From Tetrahymena elliotti 4EA (taxonomy: Eukaryota > Ciliophora > Oligohymenophorea > Hymenostomatida > Tetrahymenidae), in assembly GCA_000231825.2 (NCBI GenBank), contig JH720294.1, positions 125,092-189,091 on the forward strand: DNA of 64,000 nt. The letters are read 5' to 3'. The translations under genes were made by a program, and so were the position numbers. Of the stretch, positions 12,820-25,673 are shown in pieces. How positions within the stretch are numbered: position 1 is the stretch's first letter; every line of letters starts with the position of its first letter. A model generated the notes under the pieces. That model saw nothing but the letters and a program-made list of their open reading frames with translations. It was not told the origin of the DNA and made no database searches.

Positions 12820-14599
12820 AATGATAACTGAAGCGAAACAATGAATTCAATTGAGACAATTTATGTATATTCTCATATTATTTTGATCAAGTTTCTTTTG
12901 CTTAGGGAAATTAATCAATCAAAAAGCTAGCAAGCACGCAAGCAAGCACTAGCTTTGAATTTAAATTAATTCATTAAATTTAAATAGTACTTTTGTATAT
13001 ATATTTCGATCAATCAATCAATACTTTAATAATTTATGCAACCCCGAAAACAAAAAGAATATTATAAAAATAATAAATTACGTGGTTTGTTTTCTAAGTT
13101 GTTATTTATATAGTTGCGATTGTAGCTGCAACTTCTCAGACGTGGTAGGAACGAGTCCATTTACGATAAATATGTTTGCGTAAGTTACTTAAAATATTTT
13201 TGAATTTATTTGATATTTTATTATTAATATTCTTTTCAGCTTTTTTTGCTTAATTTTGTTAGCGATTTATGTTTGTTAATATATTCTTTTCTTATTTTTT
13301 TGTTTTTTTTAAAACAAAAATTTGTTTATTTTTTTACTTAAGTAATATTTTAACTTTTTTTCAGTTCCTTCCTACCTATGCATATGCTTGCTTGTGCATG
13401 CATACCTATTTATTTATTTATTTATTTTATATATTCATTCATTCTTCTCAAATTCATCTTGTATATAGAGAGATTACTTACTGTCTTAATAGCCTGAACC
13501 TAAATTTTTTTATTTACTCATTTTCTGTTTCCTTTTTTATAAGCAACTCCTCCCTTCCTATCTCTTTCTTTCTATCTATCACTCTCTCTAGGTTTTAACT
13601 CTCGAAGTCACATATGAATCTCTTTTATATATTTGATTATTTAACGCCATCATTGTAAAATGTATAAAAAAAAGATTAAAATAGGTATTATTTACAATTA
13701 TTTTTAATGAATTGAAATATTACAAAGCATTGAGAAATATATTTTTTCTAAAAGTGCATATGATTAATCATTTTTTAAAAATTAAGATGGAATCGAGTAA
13801 GATCTTCATATACAAATATATTAAAAAGCGCATAAGATAATTAATTAATTTTGCTTTGCTTTATATTTCGCATACAAAATCTAAAGATTAAATAAATAAC
13901 TCGCAGAAAAGAAATGTTTGTTCTATGATACATTTAAAATAATCTGAATAATATTTATGATAGCAAAAAATAAAAATAGATATTTATTTTAAATTTAAAA
14001 ATATAATGCTCTATTACTATCATAAATCTAACAAGTTATTTAATCACTCCTAAAATATAACTTATTTATCTATTTTCTTTTCATAGTTTTAATTACTTTT
14101 ACTAAGATAATTACATTGATAAATTTATAGAATATCAATGTATCTTATATTATTTATTATGTCTGTACGTCCATCACAATTTTAGCAAAGTTTTTTTGTT
14201 TTTTTGGTTGCTTAGTCTATTAATATGCTGATAGACTTTTAATCGAATTGATAAAAATCATTGATTGATCAAAATCAAAAAGTCTTACTGGATCTTAAAA
14301 AGCTAATTTAATTAAATTTACAATGTCATTTATCTTTAATAATATAAATTCATTAAAATAGATAAATTTTTGGATTTATTTAAATCAGAAGTAAAAAAAA
14401 GACTTATTAATTAGAAGGTGACTCTTCTTCTTGTTAATCCTATCTTTGCAAAATTAATATTATAGATGTATTATTTACTGTAATAAATTTGCGATCATAG
14501 CGTTTTAAAGAAAACAACGCAGATTTAATTCTTAGTGATAGTAGTAACATTTAATTACTGAGAATTAAATAGTGAAACTGATAATAAGCTTAGTAGCAT
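12820..14599. other. spacer upstream of the Gln/Asn-rich gene
   Basis: AT-rich DNA with pyrimidine-rich low-complexity tracts and four-base periodic motifs (AAGC and AATC repeats near 12935 and 13010). A perfect 8-bp inverted repeat, AAAGCTAG...CTAGCTTT, with an 18-base loop of CAAG/CACG units lies near 12928-12961. The stretch 13081-13190 is less AT-rich and has two ACGTGG motifs about 60 bases apart. It lies some 260-370 bases upstream of the minus-strand start at 12819 and may be promoter. The plus-strand frame at 13269-13598 is low complexity and ends at a TAA, so it is not a gene. Confidence 0.4.
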
Positions 14600-15330
14600 T
14601 CAAATATTTATTTTCTTTTCAATATGTGAAATGATTGGGTCTAAGTGTGTAATTTCTTGAAAATAATCTAAATTATTGATTAATCTCACTTTAGAATACT
14701 CAAAATACCCAAGTATATCTTTATAGAAAAGCAAATCTTTGCTATCAAATAAAATAGATTCTAACATGAAAAAACTTAATTTTTTCTTATTTTTAAAACT
14801 TCAAACAAAACTTTGAAACAAATATCAGACAGCAACATGCAAAAAAAAAGTAAACAAAATCAATCTTGAAAAAAAAAATTTGTTCAATAATTCAGAAATA
14901 ATTGGATCATCTATTACTTTGCAGACAACATATTGAACGAACTATAAAATAAAAAAAATAATAGTAGCAATTTATCCAATTACTGTTCTTAATTTTTAAA
15001 TTCTCTTATCTATTTAAATTTGAGTAAATAAATTTTACAGTAATCTGCAAAAACTATATAATATTCTTCATTAAAATTTAAAGATAAATAAGCAAATATG
15101 ACATTTTGTTTAAGAGTATTATCAAAAAATACATTTTACAAGGAAATTAAAATAGTAAAATCTCTAAAATTTTAAACATCTGTAACATTCACAAGTATTA
15201 AAAAAGTTTTCAAAGGGTCTGATTAAAATAATAGATTTTAGTTTGAATACGTCTATCCTTCATAATTACTAAATACTTTACAGTGAAATAGAAATAATAT
15301 TTCATAGTATTTTGATTTCTCTCAATTCAA
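14600..15330 (-). pseudogene. possible decayed minus-strand gene
   Basis: Several protein-like fragments on the minus strand do not join cleanly. One open stretch, 14767-14600, runs from ATG to TGA for 55 residues and includes DSKDLLFYKDILGYFEYSK. Upstream on the same strand are VVCKVIDDPIISELLN (about 14930-14885) and FENFFNTCECYRCLKF (about 15210-15155), in other frames and with intervening TGA codons. With TGA as the only stop, chance frames are common, so this is weak. It could instead be a gene with introns I failed to place. No domain is recognised. Confidence 0.25.
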
Positions 15331-16102
15331 ACATAAATGATATAAATACTAATAAATTGAACATCTTGAAAAAAACAGAAATTGAGAGATGTATTATCAT
15401 TATGAGATATCTTTTTTTAAAGGAAGTAAACTTTTATAAAATCCAATAATAATAGAAATGCTTAAATATTGTAAATCTATTGGCAATCACATAAAAGAGA
15501 AAATATTTAAAATTGATTAAATTTTTTGAAATCGAATATTGCTTTTTATCTAAAATAATAATTGCTATGTTTGATTTAAATAAACTAGATTTGATGTTTG
15601 CTTAAATAATAAAAGCTTTCAAATAAATAGATTTTTGATTTTATACAATTTACAGATTTTATGAAAATATGTGTAAATAGAAATTAAAATTTCAATTAAA
15701 TATTTTATTGTTTGAGAGTAAATTGGATTTCAAAAAAAGATAAATTAACTCATATCAAAATAAAATTTAATTCTATTAAAAATCCATAGAGTTAATAAAA
15801 ATTAATATTTTTAAAAGTAATATTAAGCATCTCTTTTGAACAGATAATGTATCTTTATTTAAGAATTATATTTTGGTATCTTCTATCTATCATTTGATAA
15901 TGAAGATTTATAAATAATGCATGCTAATATAATAATTATTTGTTGGATGGCATCTTATTATTATCTTAATATTATTAATAAAGCATCTATTTTTAATTAA
16001 AAAATTAATTCTTTCTTATGAATCTTTCATTGTTTTGATTGCGAATAAGATTGTTTGTCAAAAACAAAGATACCGTGCTTTATTTTATTTTTATTAATTA
16101 AT

Positions 16103-18498
16103 ATGTTTTATAATTCACTTCGCTTGATATTTAAACAAAAACCTTTGCATAGCTTACATATTTATAGAAAAAGCTTATGTAATTTTTCTACTGCATAACA
16201 AAGTAGCCAATATGAAAATGAATTGAGCATATTCCCTGAATACAAAGAAGCCAATACTTTGATTTCAAATAAGCAATATTCCTAGGCAAATGAAAAGCTC
16301 AAAAGAGTCATAGAAATTCTTGAATCTTCCTATTAAACAGCTAATCCTATTTATCTTCATCTTATTTATCAGTAATTTAGTTGGGAATATCAAATCATTT
16401 GAATTTCTCGTTAATTTTTATCATAATTTCTACATTTATGTAAACCTTTGGGTAGATTGCTTATTTGATTAATTTTAAAAGGGCTTCCAAAAATATTTTA
16501 AACATTAAAGACTCTAAATTAATATCTGCATACATGAAAAAAGGCTATGAACTGGAGCAAAACAAAAGTTCTGAATTAGCTCAAAGATATTTATAGAATT
16601 TAATATTATCAACTGTTTAATTTGATCTTGATAGTGTAAAAAAACATTCTTTATTCAATTAAAGAAATGCATTAACTATTTCCTAAAAATTAAAAGGCAT
16701 GTAAACTCCTTGATGGCATGAAAAACTCTAGCGAATACAATTTCCTAAAAGGGGTAAACATTTTAAATGACTTCTTATTTAATTTAAATATGCACCTTCT
16801 CTCTTAACATAAATTGCATAGAATTAATAAGAAAAATCTTAAATAAGATAATGTTAAGATATATTATCATCAGCATTTTAGACTTAGATTAAGCAAAACT
16901 AATTCTACTAATCTTCTAGAAAACTAAATTATTTGTTTATATTTATCATACAAAAAAACAAAAAAATCAATGATTAAAATAAATTTTCCTTTCTATATTT
17001 TATTGAATAGAGCTTGTAAATATTAAAAGGAGACAGTGAAGAAGCAATCAATAACTTAAAATAGTTCATAGAAACAAATCAGTCAAATAAATCCTCAGAA
17101 AATCCATTGTTATGTAAGTCAATTTCTACTTTAATGTTTAATAAAAGACGCTCAAAGACAGTAATAAAAAATACTGCATAATTTTATGTAAGAATATTTC
17201 CCCAAAAATTAATTTATTTTTATTTATCTATTGAATGGACCTCTTTAATTTGACAATGAATTAATCTACTTACTTACCTCATCTGAAATTAATAAAATTT
17301 ATTAAATGATAGGGAGAGCTTATCACAATTTAGGTGTTGCCAATTGGTAAAATCAATACCCAAGATTCAACCATTTTAATGTAATGGATGATTCAGTGAA
17401 GAAGAATGAACCAAATGTTGAAACAGCTCTTTATTTTAAGAAATCACTTCTTTTAAATAACTAAAATATGAAAGGTGATAAAGTGTATGACCAGATTGAA
17501 CATTCTTAAGACATAATCCCTAAAGAATAAATTGCAAGGATAGTAATCTATCGTTATTATTAAATTCAGTTTTGAGTTATGACCAAACAAAAAATTTTTG
17601 AACAATAAATCAATCTTACACATACATTTTTTCTATTTAATTAATAGCATTTGTTTTCTTTTATTTTTAGAGTCAGTAACTAATTATCTTTTTAGAATTA
17701 TAATATGATCTATCTATTATCACAAATTCTTTAAAATATTTATCACACAAATAGGATTTTTATTTCGATTAATCTGGAAGCGATGTAACTTTAAGAGCTT
17801 TAAGCGATTATCTACTAGATGGTCATCACTCTAAAAGACATGAACACACATTCTGGACCAAATTTTTCCTTAAGCACCATGAATTCAATCACAGAGATAC
17901 TCTCTATCGTCCCTTGGTCAGCATAGCTCATCACTGCTAAGTATCTGAAATGCTTATTAAATCAGAAGGTCTTTTTAACACAGCTTTGACAATGCTTGCT
18001 GATGTAATTTATCATATAAAAAATTCATACTTGTTATTAAACAATATTTATTTAATTCCTAGAATAAAACTATTGAAAAAGTATTGTGTGAATATTATTA
18101 CGCTTAAATGATCGGAAAAATAGATAAGAGAGAATCTGAATCTGAAGGTAAAAATATTTGTTTATTTTATTTAGATTCTATGCGTTAAACGCAATCTTTA
18201 TAATTGAAAACTCAATTATGTAATTATCTGTTCACCTAAGATTAATTTTTAAACAAAATGACTGATTAAAAAACCACTTTATAACAAAGTTATTTGTAAA
18301 TACTGGAAACAAATAAAACTATATGTGTTTGGTATCACTACTTAACTTTATGTTAGATATATTGCAGTTTTAAAAGCAAGCCAGTAATTTTTTTTAATTT
18401 TAAAAGAATTAAAGAAAGAAGCAAGAGAGAAGTACAAATAGTTCCCTCAATGGCATCATTGGATGCTTTATGTTTCACTTCCTAACCTTCAGTTATGA
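16103..18498 (+). CDS. mitochondrially targeted TPR-like protein
   Basis: Predicted exons are 16103-16371, 16482-16635, 16697-16753, 16822-17113, 17148-17542, 17671-18003, 18063-18147 and 18407-18498. They join in frame to 558 residues ending ...LYVSLPNLQL. The first ~30 residues are basic, hydroxyl-rich and free of acidic residues, with several Arg/Lys, as in a mitochondrial presequence. Helical pairs typical of tetratricopeptide repeats follow, for example YSQANEKLKRVIEILESSY, LKGDSEEAINNLKQFIETN and RAYHNLGVANW followed by NVETALYFKKSLLLNN. The C-terminal half has a His-rich part (DGHHSKRHEHTFWTKFF). The 34-base intron at 17114-17147 is unusually short, and exon 4 may contain one more small intron near 16940-17012. 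Role unknown; the repeats suggest a scaffold or assembly factor. Sure of coding, fairly sure of mitochondrial targeting. Confidence 0.7.
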
Positions 18499-19886
18499 TT
18501 TTAAAGAATTAAATTTTTCGATGAAGATAAATAAATAATCAATTATCTTTCAACAAATAAAATCCTTTGTGAATATTAACAAAAATTTCAAATTAGTTCT
18601 TAATCTTTGATTAATTATTATTTCTTTTTCATATGATTTTTTATATCAGTTAAAACTTTAAAATTTAATAAATCATATTATTTTCAATTAATTATCAAAT
18701 GATATTCTAATTTTATTATTTTTTATTGAATATTTAAAAAAAGAGCTAAAAAAAACTCTCTTGATGAAAATAATTATCTTTTTAAGACTATTATTTCTTA
18801 GTTTTAATTTAATCAAAACATAATAGATTCATTTTTAAAAATTAAAGTTAATTTTATCATTAATCTATTTTTATAAATTAATCTTTTATTCCTCAAAATA
18901 AATTTCATTTTTTATACAGAAAAAAGAAAGATGGATTAATTTACTTAAAATACACTTAAAGATAGAAAAGTTTTTATAATTGTAAGAATAAATCACTTAT
19001 TAAAAATTGAATAAACCTAAGAAAAAAGATTTTAGAAACATCTTAACAAATTAGATTCTATCAAATTTAGTTTAATGATTATACTTACAAATTAATAAGT
19101 ATTATTAAAATCATTTATTTTAGAAAATCACATTTGCTTTTATATTTTACAAAATTTTGTTTAAAAAGTTAATCCAATTTTTCATATTAAATCTTAATAA
19201 ATATTAACTCATATTTGATTGAAAGCAATTTTTAAAAAATAAATTAATGATGATAGAAAAGAAAAAATATTTTAACAACTATACCTTAATCTCTAAATTT
19301 TAACTCTTTACATCTAGTAAAAATTATTTTTGAAAGAATAAATGAGTAATACTTGTTAAAACTGTATGTAGCCTTAATAGGCAGTACCCTAGGGTACTAT
19401 ATATATATATTTAATTTTAAGATATAAATCGGAGTGTATTTATATTTATATGCACGATTACCTATATGTATGTATGTTAACCAATTTTAACTTTCCAAAT
19501 ACTTTAATTAAGATTTATTAGAAATTTTATGAAAGAATAAATTAGTTTTAATTCTTAGAAAATGTTCAAGTTAGTTTAATTTAAATAGACTACAATTAAT
19601 GTATTAATTTAATTTTTTATTTAAAAAGCTTTAAAAAACTGGAAAAAATGAAAATATTTCTGTTAAACTTTAATTAACTATGGTTTTAAAGTAGGTTAAA
19701 GATTTTTCAAATTTATTAATTTATGTTTGTTTGCTTATTTTGTATTAAAATGCTAGTAGACAATCGACTTTTAAAATCTAAAAATTAATTAATATTCATT
19801 AATTTTTGATAAATAAATAAATTAAACTGTATCTGAATTATTATTATATTTAATTAGTACCTTTAATATTTATCATTATTTATTAA
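18499..19886. other. AT-rich spacer
   Basis: About 1.39 kb between two plus-strand genes. No exon is seen on either strand. It holds a perfect 16-bp palindrome at 19383-19398 followed by a short (TA)n run, described separately. The rest is featureless AT-rich DNA. Confidence 0.45.
19383..19398. repeat. perfect 16-bp palindrome followed by (TA)n
   Basis: AGTACCCTAGGGTACT equals its own reverse complement. Its GC content is far above the surrounding spacer. An ATATATATATAT run follows immediately. It lies about 490 bases upstream of the GCFC-like gene. It could be a dimeric protein-binding site or a fold-back remnant, and no factor is known to me. Confidence 0.6.
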
Positions 19887-22800
19887 ATGTTTAAGAAGAG
19901 AAAGGATACAAAAAAGGAGTAGGTAATTATAGAAGATAATTCTGATTTAGCTGATAAAGCTGAAAGCAGCAAAATCGTAGAATAAGCAGATACTAGGAAA
20001 GAACTTAAAGAATAAATTAATGAAGAAGAAATTAATTTAGTCAAGCCAGTAGTATACAAAAAACCAGTTTTCAATCAGCTAAGCTTTGTTGAAAATGAGG
20101 AAGAAGTAGATCATTAAGAAATGAAGGATTAAGAAAAATCAAAAAAGGAAAAGCCAGTAAAATAAATTATATTAAAATATGCTCTCATAAATAATTTTAG
20201 AAAAAGATAAATATGAGCAATTTTTTAAGAAATCAAGCAGCAGACATCGATTACAGCAATTTATAAACTAAATAAAGTGATTTCTACTAATCAACATATG
20301 ATATCAATGAGCTAAGAAGTAAATATTTAGCGTCAAGCATGAAAATATAATTTTTCTCTTTTTATGTTAAAAGATGAGAGCAAGAAAGCAAATTAGTAAA
20401 CTCTTAGTTTCATTGAATAGCTAAAGCAAGAAAAAGAAAATGGAGTTATTGAGGAAGAAGAATTATATTAAATAGACCCTTCAGAATATGATTAAAAGGC
20501 TAATTAGAATATTCAAGATATGGATATTGAGTATTCATAATCAGAAAAATAAAAAATAGATAGCATTAAAGAACAGAGATAAACATAAAAAAGTAAAATT
20601 TCATAAGGTATTACAATTTTTTTCATTTCTTTCTTAAATAATATAATTTTTGCATTTAGATGATTACATCAAATTGTGTGGATAAGGAGATTTCAACATG
20701 GTAAATCATATGGAAAATAGAAGAATGGCTATGTTTGGTGAAATTGATAATTAAAAAAATAATTATGAAATGGAATAAGATGATATTAGTGATGAGGAAT
20801 TCAATTAAATGGAAGAAGCATTTGTTTAAAATGCTATGAAACACACAAATCTTGTCAACAGAGATTTCACATTTATTAATTAGAAAGGTTCCTTGTCATA
20901 AATGAAAAGAAAGAAAGAAGAATCCTAACTCATAGCAAATTTAGACAAAGTTAGTCTTTCGGAAACCATTCAGCTTATAGAGTCAAACCATTTAACCAAT
21001 TTCAAAATAAAAAATCAAGATGAAGAAAAAAAGAAAACAGTAATTATATACAAATAAATATATTTAATGTTTCTTAAGCAAAATGTAATTAATTTTTATA
21101 ATATAGATCACTCAAGTTGTCTAAAAGTCAAAGCAAGATATTGAAAAATGGAATGAAGAAATCAAAATCATTGTTGAACAAGAAAAAGCCATATTGGAAA
21201 GCATAGAATTCTGGAGAGAATTTAATGATATGATGAATGAAAAATCTAAAGAACTCAAAGTTGCATTCAAAGAAAGTGATAAACTTAATAAAAGATTCCT
21301 TTTCTCCAACGAAAAGAGACTTTCCTCATATACTAACTCCTTTTTACAAGAAATGGGTCTACCTCTTATCAGTATAATTTATAAAATTATGATTTTATTC
21401 ATTCATTTTTAATAAGCTTCAAGACGATTTTTTATTATTTACATGCAGATGATGCATAATAGAATATTTCATTATTATTTTATGCTCAATATTAAAGAAA
21501 ATAATAATTTTAAAGCATTATGGATAGTATCTTAATAATAGTTTAAAATTGAAATTTGAAAACATTAGGTATAAAATATATCCTCATAATAGTTTAAAAA
21601 TTACAAAGTTGAAAGAAAATATTAAGAATGATGTATCTAGAATAAATAAAACCTTATAGTAGAGACTTTGATTGAGTTTTTTTTAATCAATAAATGAAGA
21701 ATGCTCTATCTTAATTATATAAAATAAAATAAATTAGAGAATTCTTATCAACTTTGAAAACTATTTTTGAAGCTTATGAAATGAATTTGTTTATTCAAAT
21801 TAACTAAATGAAATTTTAAATAAATTAAAGAGAGAAAGCACCATGGAGAAGATGAAACTGAAGATTTATATGAAACTTTCCCTTCAAATATTAGGAGATC
21901 TGCAATTGAGGAAAAAAGGAAATTACAAGCAAAACATGGAGAAGAGGATTAGAATAGAGTTGATGGGTATAGTTCTGATGAAGATTCAGAATTAGCTGAA
22001 GAAGATAGAGATATTAATGATACTAAAGAATTCATTGATGAAAAAGTAGCTTTGGCTTCTGCTGCACTTGGAATAATGGATGAAATAGAAGATTATTATA
22101 AAGACTTCTAAATATATTTGAAATTTTCAACATAATATAAAGAGATAGATGATTCTATTTAAACAGAAGATATTGTATTTAGTTGCTTGAAAAATTAGAT
22201 TTAAGTTGAACTATTTACTTATGATCCCTTAGGAAAATATTCTAATCAGCTGAACACAGACATTAATAAAATATCATTTATGAATCAAATAAACACTGAA
22301 TTATCATATGAAAATTCTTAGTAAAAAGAACTTGTATCAAAGGTAAGGTTTAAATTTGTTATTATAAAATTTATAAATTGTTTAAATTATTTAAAGGTCA
22401 AGTAAAAAATAATGGAGGTTTATGTTTTTGACAAGCTATTGTAAGAAATACTTTACTGCTACAATCCTTACAGCTTAAAGCAAACAACCTAACTTTAAAT
22501 TTCATTTTTGTAATTGGCTGATATATCTTACATTTCATCTCAATATAAATCTAAAGAAGTACAAACAATATTCTAAAAAGTTATTACAGCAGTTATAAAT
22601 AAATTTGAGGAATATTTTACATACACTTCTTCTTATCCTTCTTCAATTGAATCAGAACAAATTAATATTGATTTTTTGAAATTTTGTTTAGGAAGAAACC
22701 TAAGACTTGTTAGTAATCTTTTTGCTTTAGTTAAAGTGGTACCTGCATCTGCGATTTTTTCTTTAGGATTTGAAAAAATAATTCAAACAAGCTTATAAAT

Positions 22801-23082
22801 TATTAATCTCTTTAAAAATAAACAAATCAAGGCCTTTTACTTGGCTAAAGTAAAATTGATTTAATTAAAATTCTGATTAAATAAAATTAATTATATTTTA
22901 TATAGTATCTCACCTAGATCCCCCTAGAACTAATTGATAGAAATAGCTAAATAAAGCAAAGTGTCATATAAATCAGTGATTTGTTAGATGTAGAATTAGA
23001 ATTCATTAACAATGAAGTAAAATTTTAATTTGGTTTAACTGAAAATAATACATTTTTTTAAAAAGATAAGAAATTTGAATGA
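19887..23082 (+). CDS. GCFC/PAXBP1-like splicing factor
   Basis: Predicted exons are 19887-20156, 20201-20318, 20374-20607, 20660-21039, 21107-21371, 21831-22342, 22397-22849 and 22906-23082. They give 802 residues in frame. The N-terminus is charged (MFKKRKDTKK). The centre has DDYIKL, then MENRRMAMFGEI and an acidic DISDEEFNQMEEAF, the order seen in the GCFC2/PAXBP1 family (DYIPLD, RRI.F, SDEE..WEEEQ). A helical region follows (QSKQDIEKWNEEIKIIVEQE when read around 21120). The C-terminal GCFC domain includes EIEDYYKDF and CLKNQIQVELFTYDPLGK, matching the family's CLPKL..LVRLELL.WDPL. Family members act in spliceosome disassembly or late splicing in the nucleus. Intron 5 (459 bases) is long and could hide a small exon. 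The exact C-terminus is uncertain. Confidence 0.75.
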
Positions 23083-24112
23083 AACAGAAAAGGAGTAATT
23101 ATATTAGTTAAAAGAGCACATAAAGTAGCTTTCTGAATGAAACTAGATTAAATAAAATAAAGAAACAAACAAACAAATAAATATATTTCAATTAATATCT
23201 TAATCAAATTAATATTTTTGTTTAATTTGTATTTAGTATTCTATCAGTTTTACTTGATTTTTCTATCATCTATCTTCCTACCTACAAATACCAATCAATA
23301 AATTTTGTCTATTAATATCTTGTCAAATCTTATTTTTACAGATTTTTCAGGCAAATAATATCAAATTTATATTGTTGATTTGAGTTCAGACTAAAATATA
23401 AAATAAACTATCAAAAGTACTGCTTCTACCTAAATTAAAATGCTTTTTAAAAGTAATGAATTGACTTTAGAATATTAAAAAAAGCAAAATCTAATCTATT
23501 AAGATAATTTATTGAGATGGTGGAAGAAAACTTCAAATACTATAAATAATCAATAGTAAATTAGCAAATAAAAAAATATGAAGAGAAATAAATGGTTTTT
23601 GTATAAAAAATTGAGAAGGACTTATTAACATAAAATAAACAAGTTTATGATTTCATTATTTTCTCTCCAATTTAAAAACATTAAAAGATCTATTGAAAAT
23701 TAATTTTAGATAAAATTATTTAATTATTTTTGTGTTGCTTTGATATTTTTTTCAAAAGAAATAAATGATTTTTACATAAAATAAACAAGAAAAATAGTTT
23801 TTTTTCATAAAATTTTTGATATTTTTTTTTTATTCATTTTTGAAATTAACCAGATTTCATTAAAATGTGAGTTAACCAAAGATTCATTCATTCAGCTGAT
23901 AATTTTTTTCGCAGAATTTTAAACTTAAATCAAAATCTAAAATTTATTGTTATTTTTATAAGGCGCGAGATGTTTATAAGAAAAGATCCATATTTTTTAT
24001 AGTGAATAATTAATTATTCGCGCTAAATTAATTATAATATCAAAAATCATTAATAAATAAACAAGCAAGCAAGCACATTTAAGAATATTCATAGTATAAA
24101 AAAGATCACATT
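23083..24112. other. spacer upstream of RFC4
   Basis: About 1 kb, mostly AT-rich, with no exon seen. It contains short four-base periodic tracts (ACAA repeats near 23165 and AAGC repeats near 24062-24076) and two GC-rich octamer-like motifs at 23961-23970 and 24017-24027, listed separately. Confidence 0.45.
23961..24027. promoter_or_regulatory. two E2F-like GCGC motifs upstream of RFC4
   Basis: AAGGCGCGAGA (around 23960-23970) and TTCGCGCTAAA (24017-24027) stand out in DNA that otherwise has almost no CpG. They lie about 150 and 90 bases before the RFC4 start and oppose each other in orientation. The E2F/DP consensus is TTTSSCGC and E2F-type sites commonly control replication genes, so S-phase control of this clamp-loader gene is a reasonable inference. 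Neither site is a perfect consensus match. Confidence 0.4.
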
Positions 24113-25673
24113 ATGTAAGGCAAACTATTTTTTTAAGGAAAAGCTGCTCCTAAAGCTTCAGCTCATGAAAATAATAAAATGGATGAAGAAACTAAAACAG
24201 AAGATTTAAATAATAATTTGCTTCCTTGGGTTGAAAAATAGTAAAAAATTAATAACTAAATTAGCCAAGCATATTTAAAGAATTTTCAATTAAAAAAATT
24301 AGTCGTCCTAATAAAATTGAAGAAGTTAGCTACTAGGAAGATGTTATAAAATCTCTTTAAGGTGTTTTACTTTCAGGAAATGTAATTTTATTTATATTAT
24401 GATGTATTACCAGAGAGAAAAACATCTTTTTTATCAAATTTCAAAGCTACCTCACTTGATTCTACATGGCCCTCCTGGTACTGGTAAAACTTCAAGTATT
24501 TTGGCCTTTGCTAAGCAACTTTATGGGTAAAAAAGATATTTAAGCTAATGCAAAATTAACATTAAAAATGAATAATTATACATAATAGACCAACTTTCTA
24601 CAAAGAAAGAATCTTAGAATTAAATGCTTCTGATGATAGAGGTATTCAAGTAGTCAGAGATAAAATCAAAAAATTTGCACAATAAGTTGTATCAAAAAAT
24701 CCAGATAAGTACACAAAACTACTTTTTATTTGACTAAACTATCTCTTATATTTATATTTATTAATAGATCCTTTAAATGTCCAAACTTTAAAATTATCAT
24801 ATTGGATGAAGCAGATTCAATGACTACAGAAGCTCAATCAGCTTTAAGAAGAATCATAGAAGATACTTCTTCAACTACTCGTTTTTGTATTATCTGTAAC
24901 TATATTACAAAGTAAATTAGATATTTAGTTAAATAAGCAAAAGTCTAACAGAAAAAATAATTTTATTGATCAAAAACTATTGTTAAAATTACAAAACAAT
25001 TATTTTGCTATTTAATAAAGAGAAATTAGCTCAACATTTGTTTCTAAAATAAAATAGGATTATTGAACCTTTAGGTAGTAGATGTGTAAAATTTAGATTT
25101 AAACCCATCCCTCTTGAAGCATAGATTACCAAATTAGAAGAAATATGTAAATCAGAAGATATAGAGTATGAAAAAGAAGCTCTTGAAAAATTAATTAAGA
25201 TTTCTAATGGTGATTTAAGAAAAAGTGTAAATCTTCTATAATCTGCATCCACTTTATATGAAAAGAATATCAAATTAGATATTGTAGAAGAGATTTCAGG
25301 AGTAAAATATATTCAATGTTGTTAATTTTAAATAAAATAATTCTTTTAATAAATAAAGAGTGTACCTGATGAATAAATATAGATGTTGTATAAATTGCTC
25401 ATAAAAAAGAACTTTGATGATTTAAAAGAAGGCATTAAACAATTCCTTTATAATGGTTATTCTCCTGATTAATTACTCTACTAATTCTCTGAATATATTA
25501 TCAGTTCTAAAGATTTCAATGAAATTAAAAAAGCAAGAATACTTGAAAAAATAGCTTTGGCTGATAGAGGTTTAAATGAAAGAGCTGACTCTGAATTACA
25601 AATATTAAACTTGTTTTCAAGTTGTCTCTCTGTATTATAAAACCCTGATGTTCCATTATCTAAGAAAAAATGA
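24113..25673 (+). CDS. RFC4: replication factor C small subunit (human RFC4 / yeast Rfc2 type)
   Basis: Predicted exons are 24113-24240, 24303-24381, 24447-24526, 24589-24708, 24768-24911, 25058-25301 and 25359-25673. They give 369 residues, against about 363 for human RFC4. The order is [17 protein letters not shown] at the N-terminus, Walker [28 protein letters not shown], Walker [30 protein letters not shown] with the SRC motif ([11 protein letters not shown]), and a C-terminal collar domain. The [10 protein letters not shown] and IIEPLGSRC segments and the [15 protein letters not shown] region fit the RFC4/Rfc2 branch best. RFC loads PCNA onto primer-template junctions as a pentamer in the nucleus. 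The start is the first ATG in frame; a second ATG 66 bases downstream could also serve. TAG and TAA occur as Gln codons throughout. Confidence 0.92.

Noticed and set aside
13081..13190. Less AT-rich block considered as a tRNA or small RNA
   Set aside because: No cloverleaf, no T-loop motif and only a short five-pair stem (GTTGC/GCAAC); better explained as promoter DNA.
13269..13598. Plus-strand frame of 109 residues, Phe/Ser/Tyr-rich
   Set aside because: It is pyrimidine-rich low-complexity DNA and ends at TAA, which is a sense codon here; no protein-like features.
14188..14212. T-rich run with GG resembling a ribosomal-DNA type I replication element
   Set aside because: The match is limited to poly-T around GG; the required GGCAAAA half is missing.
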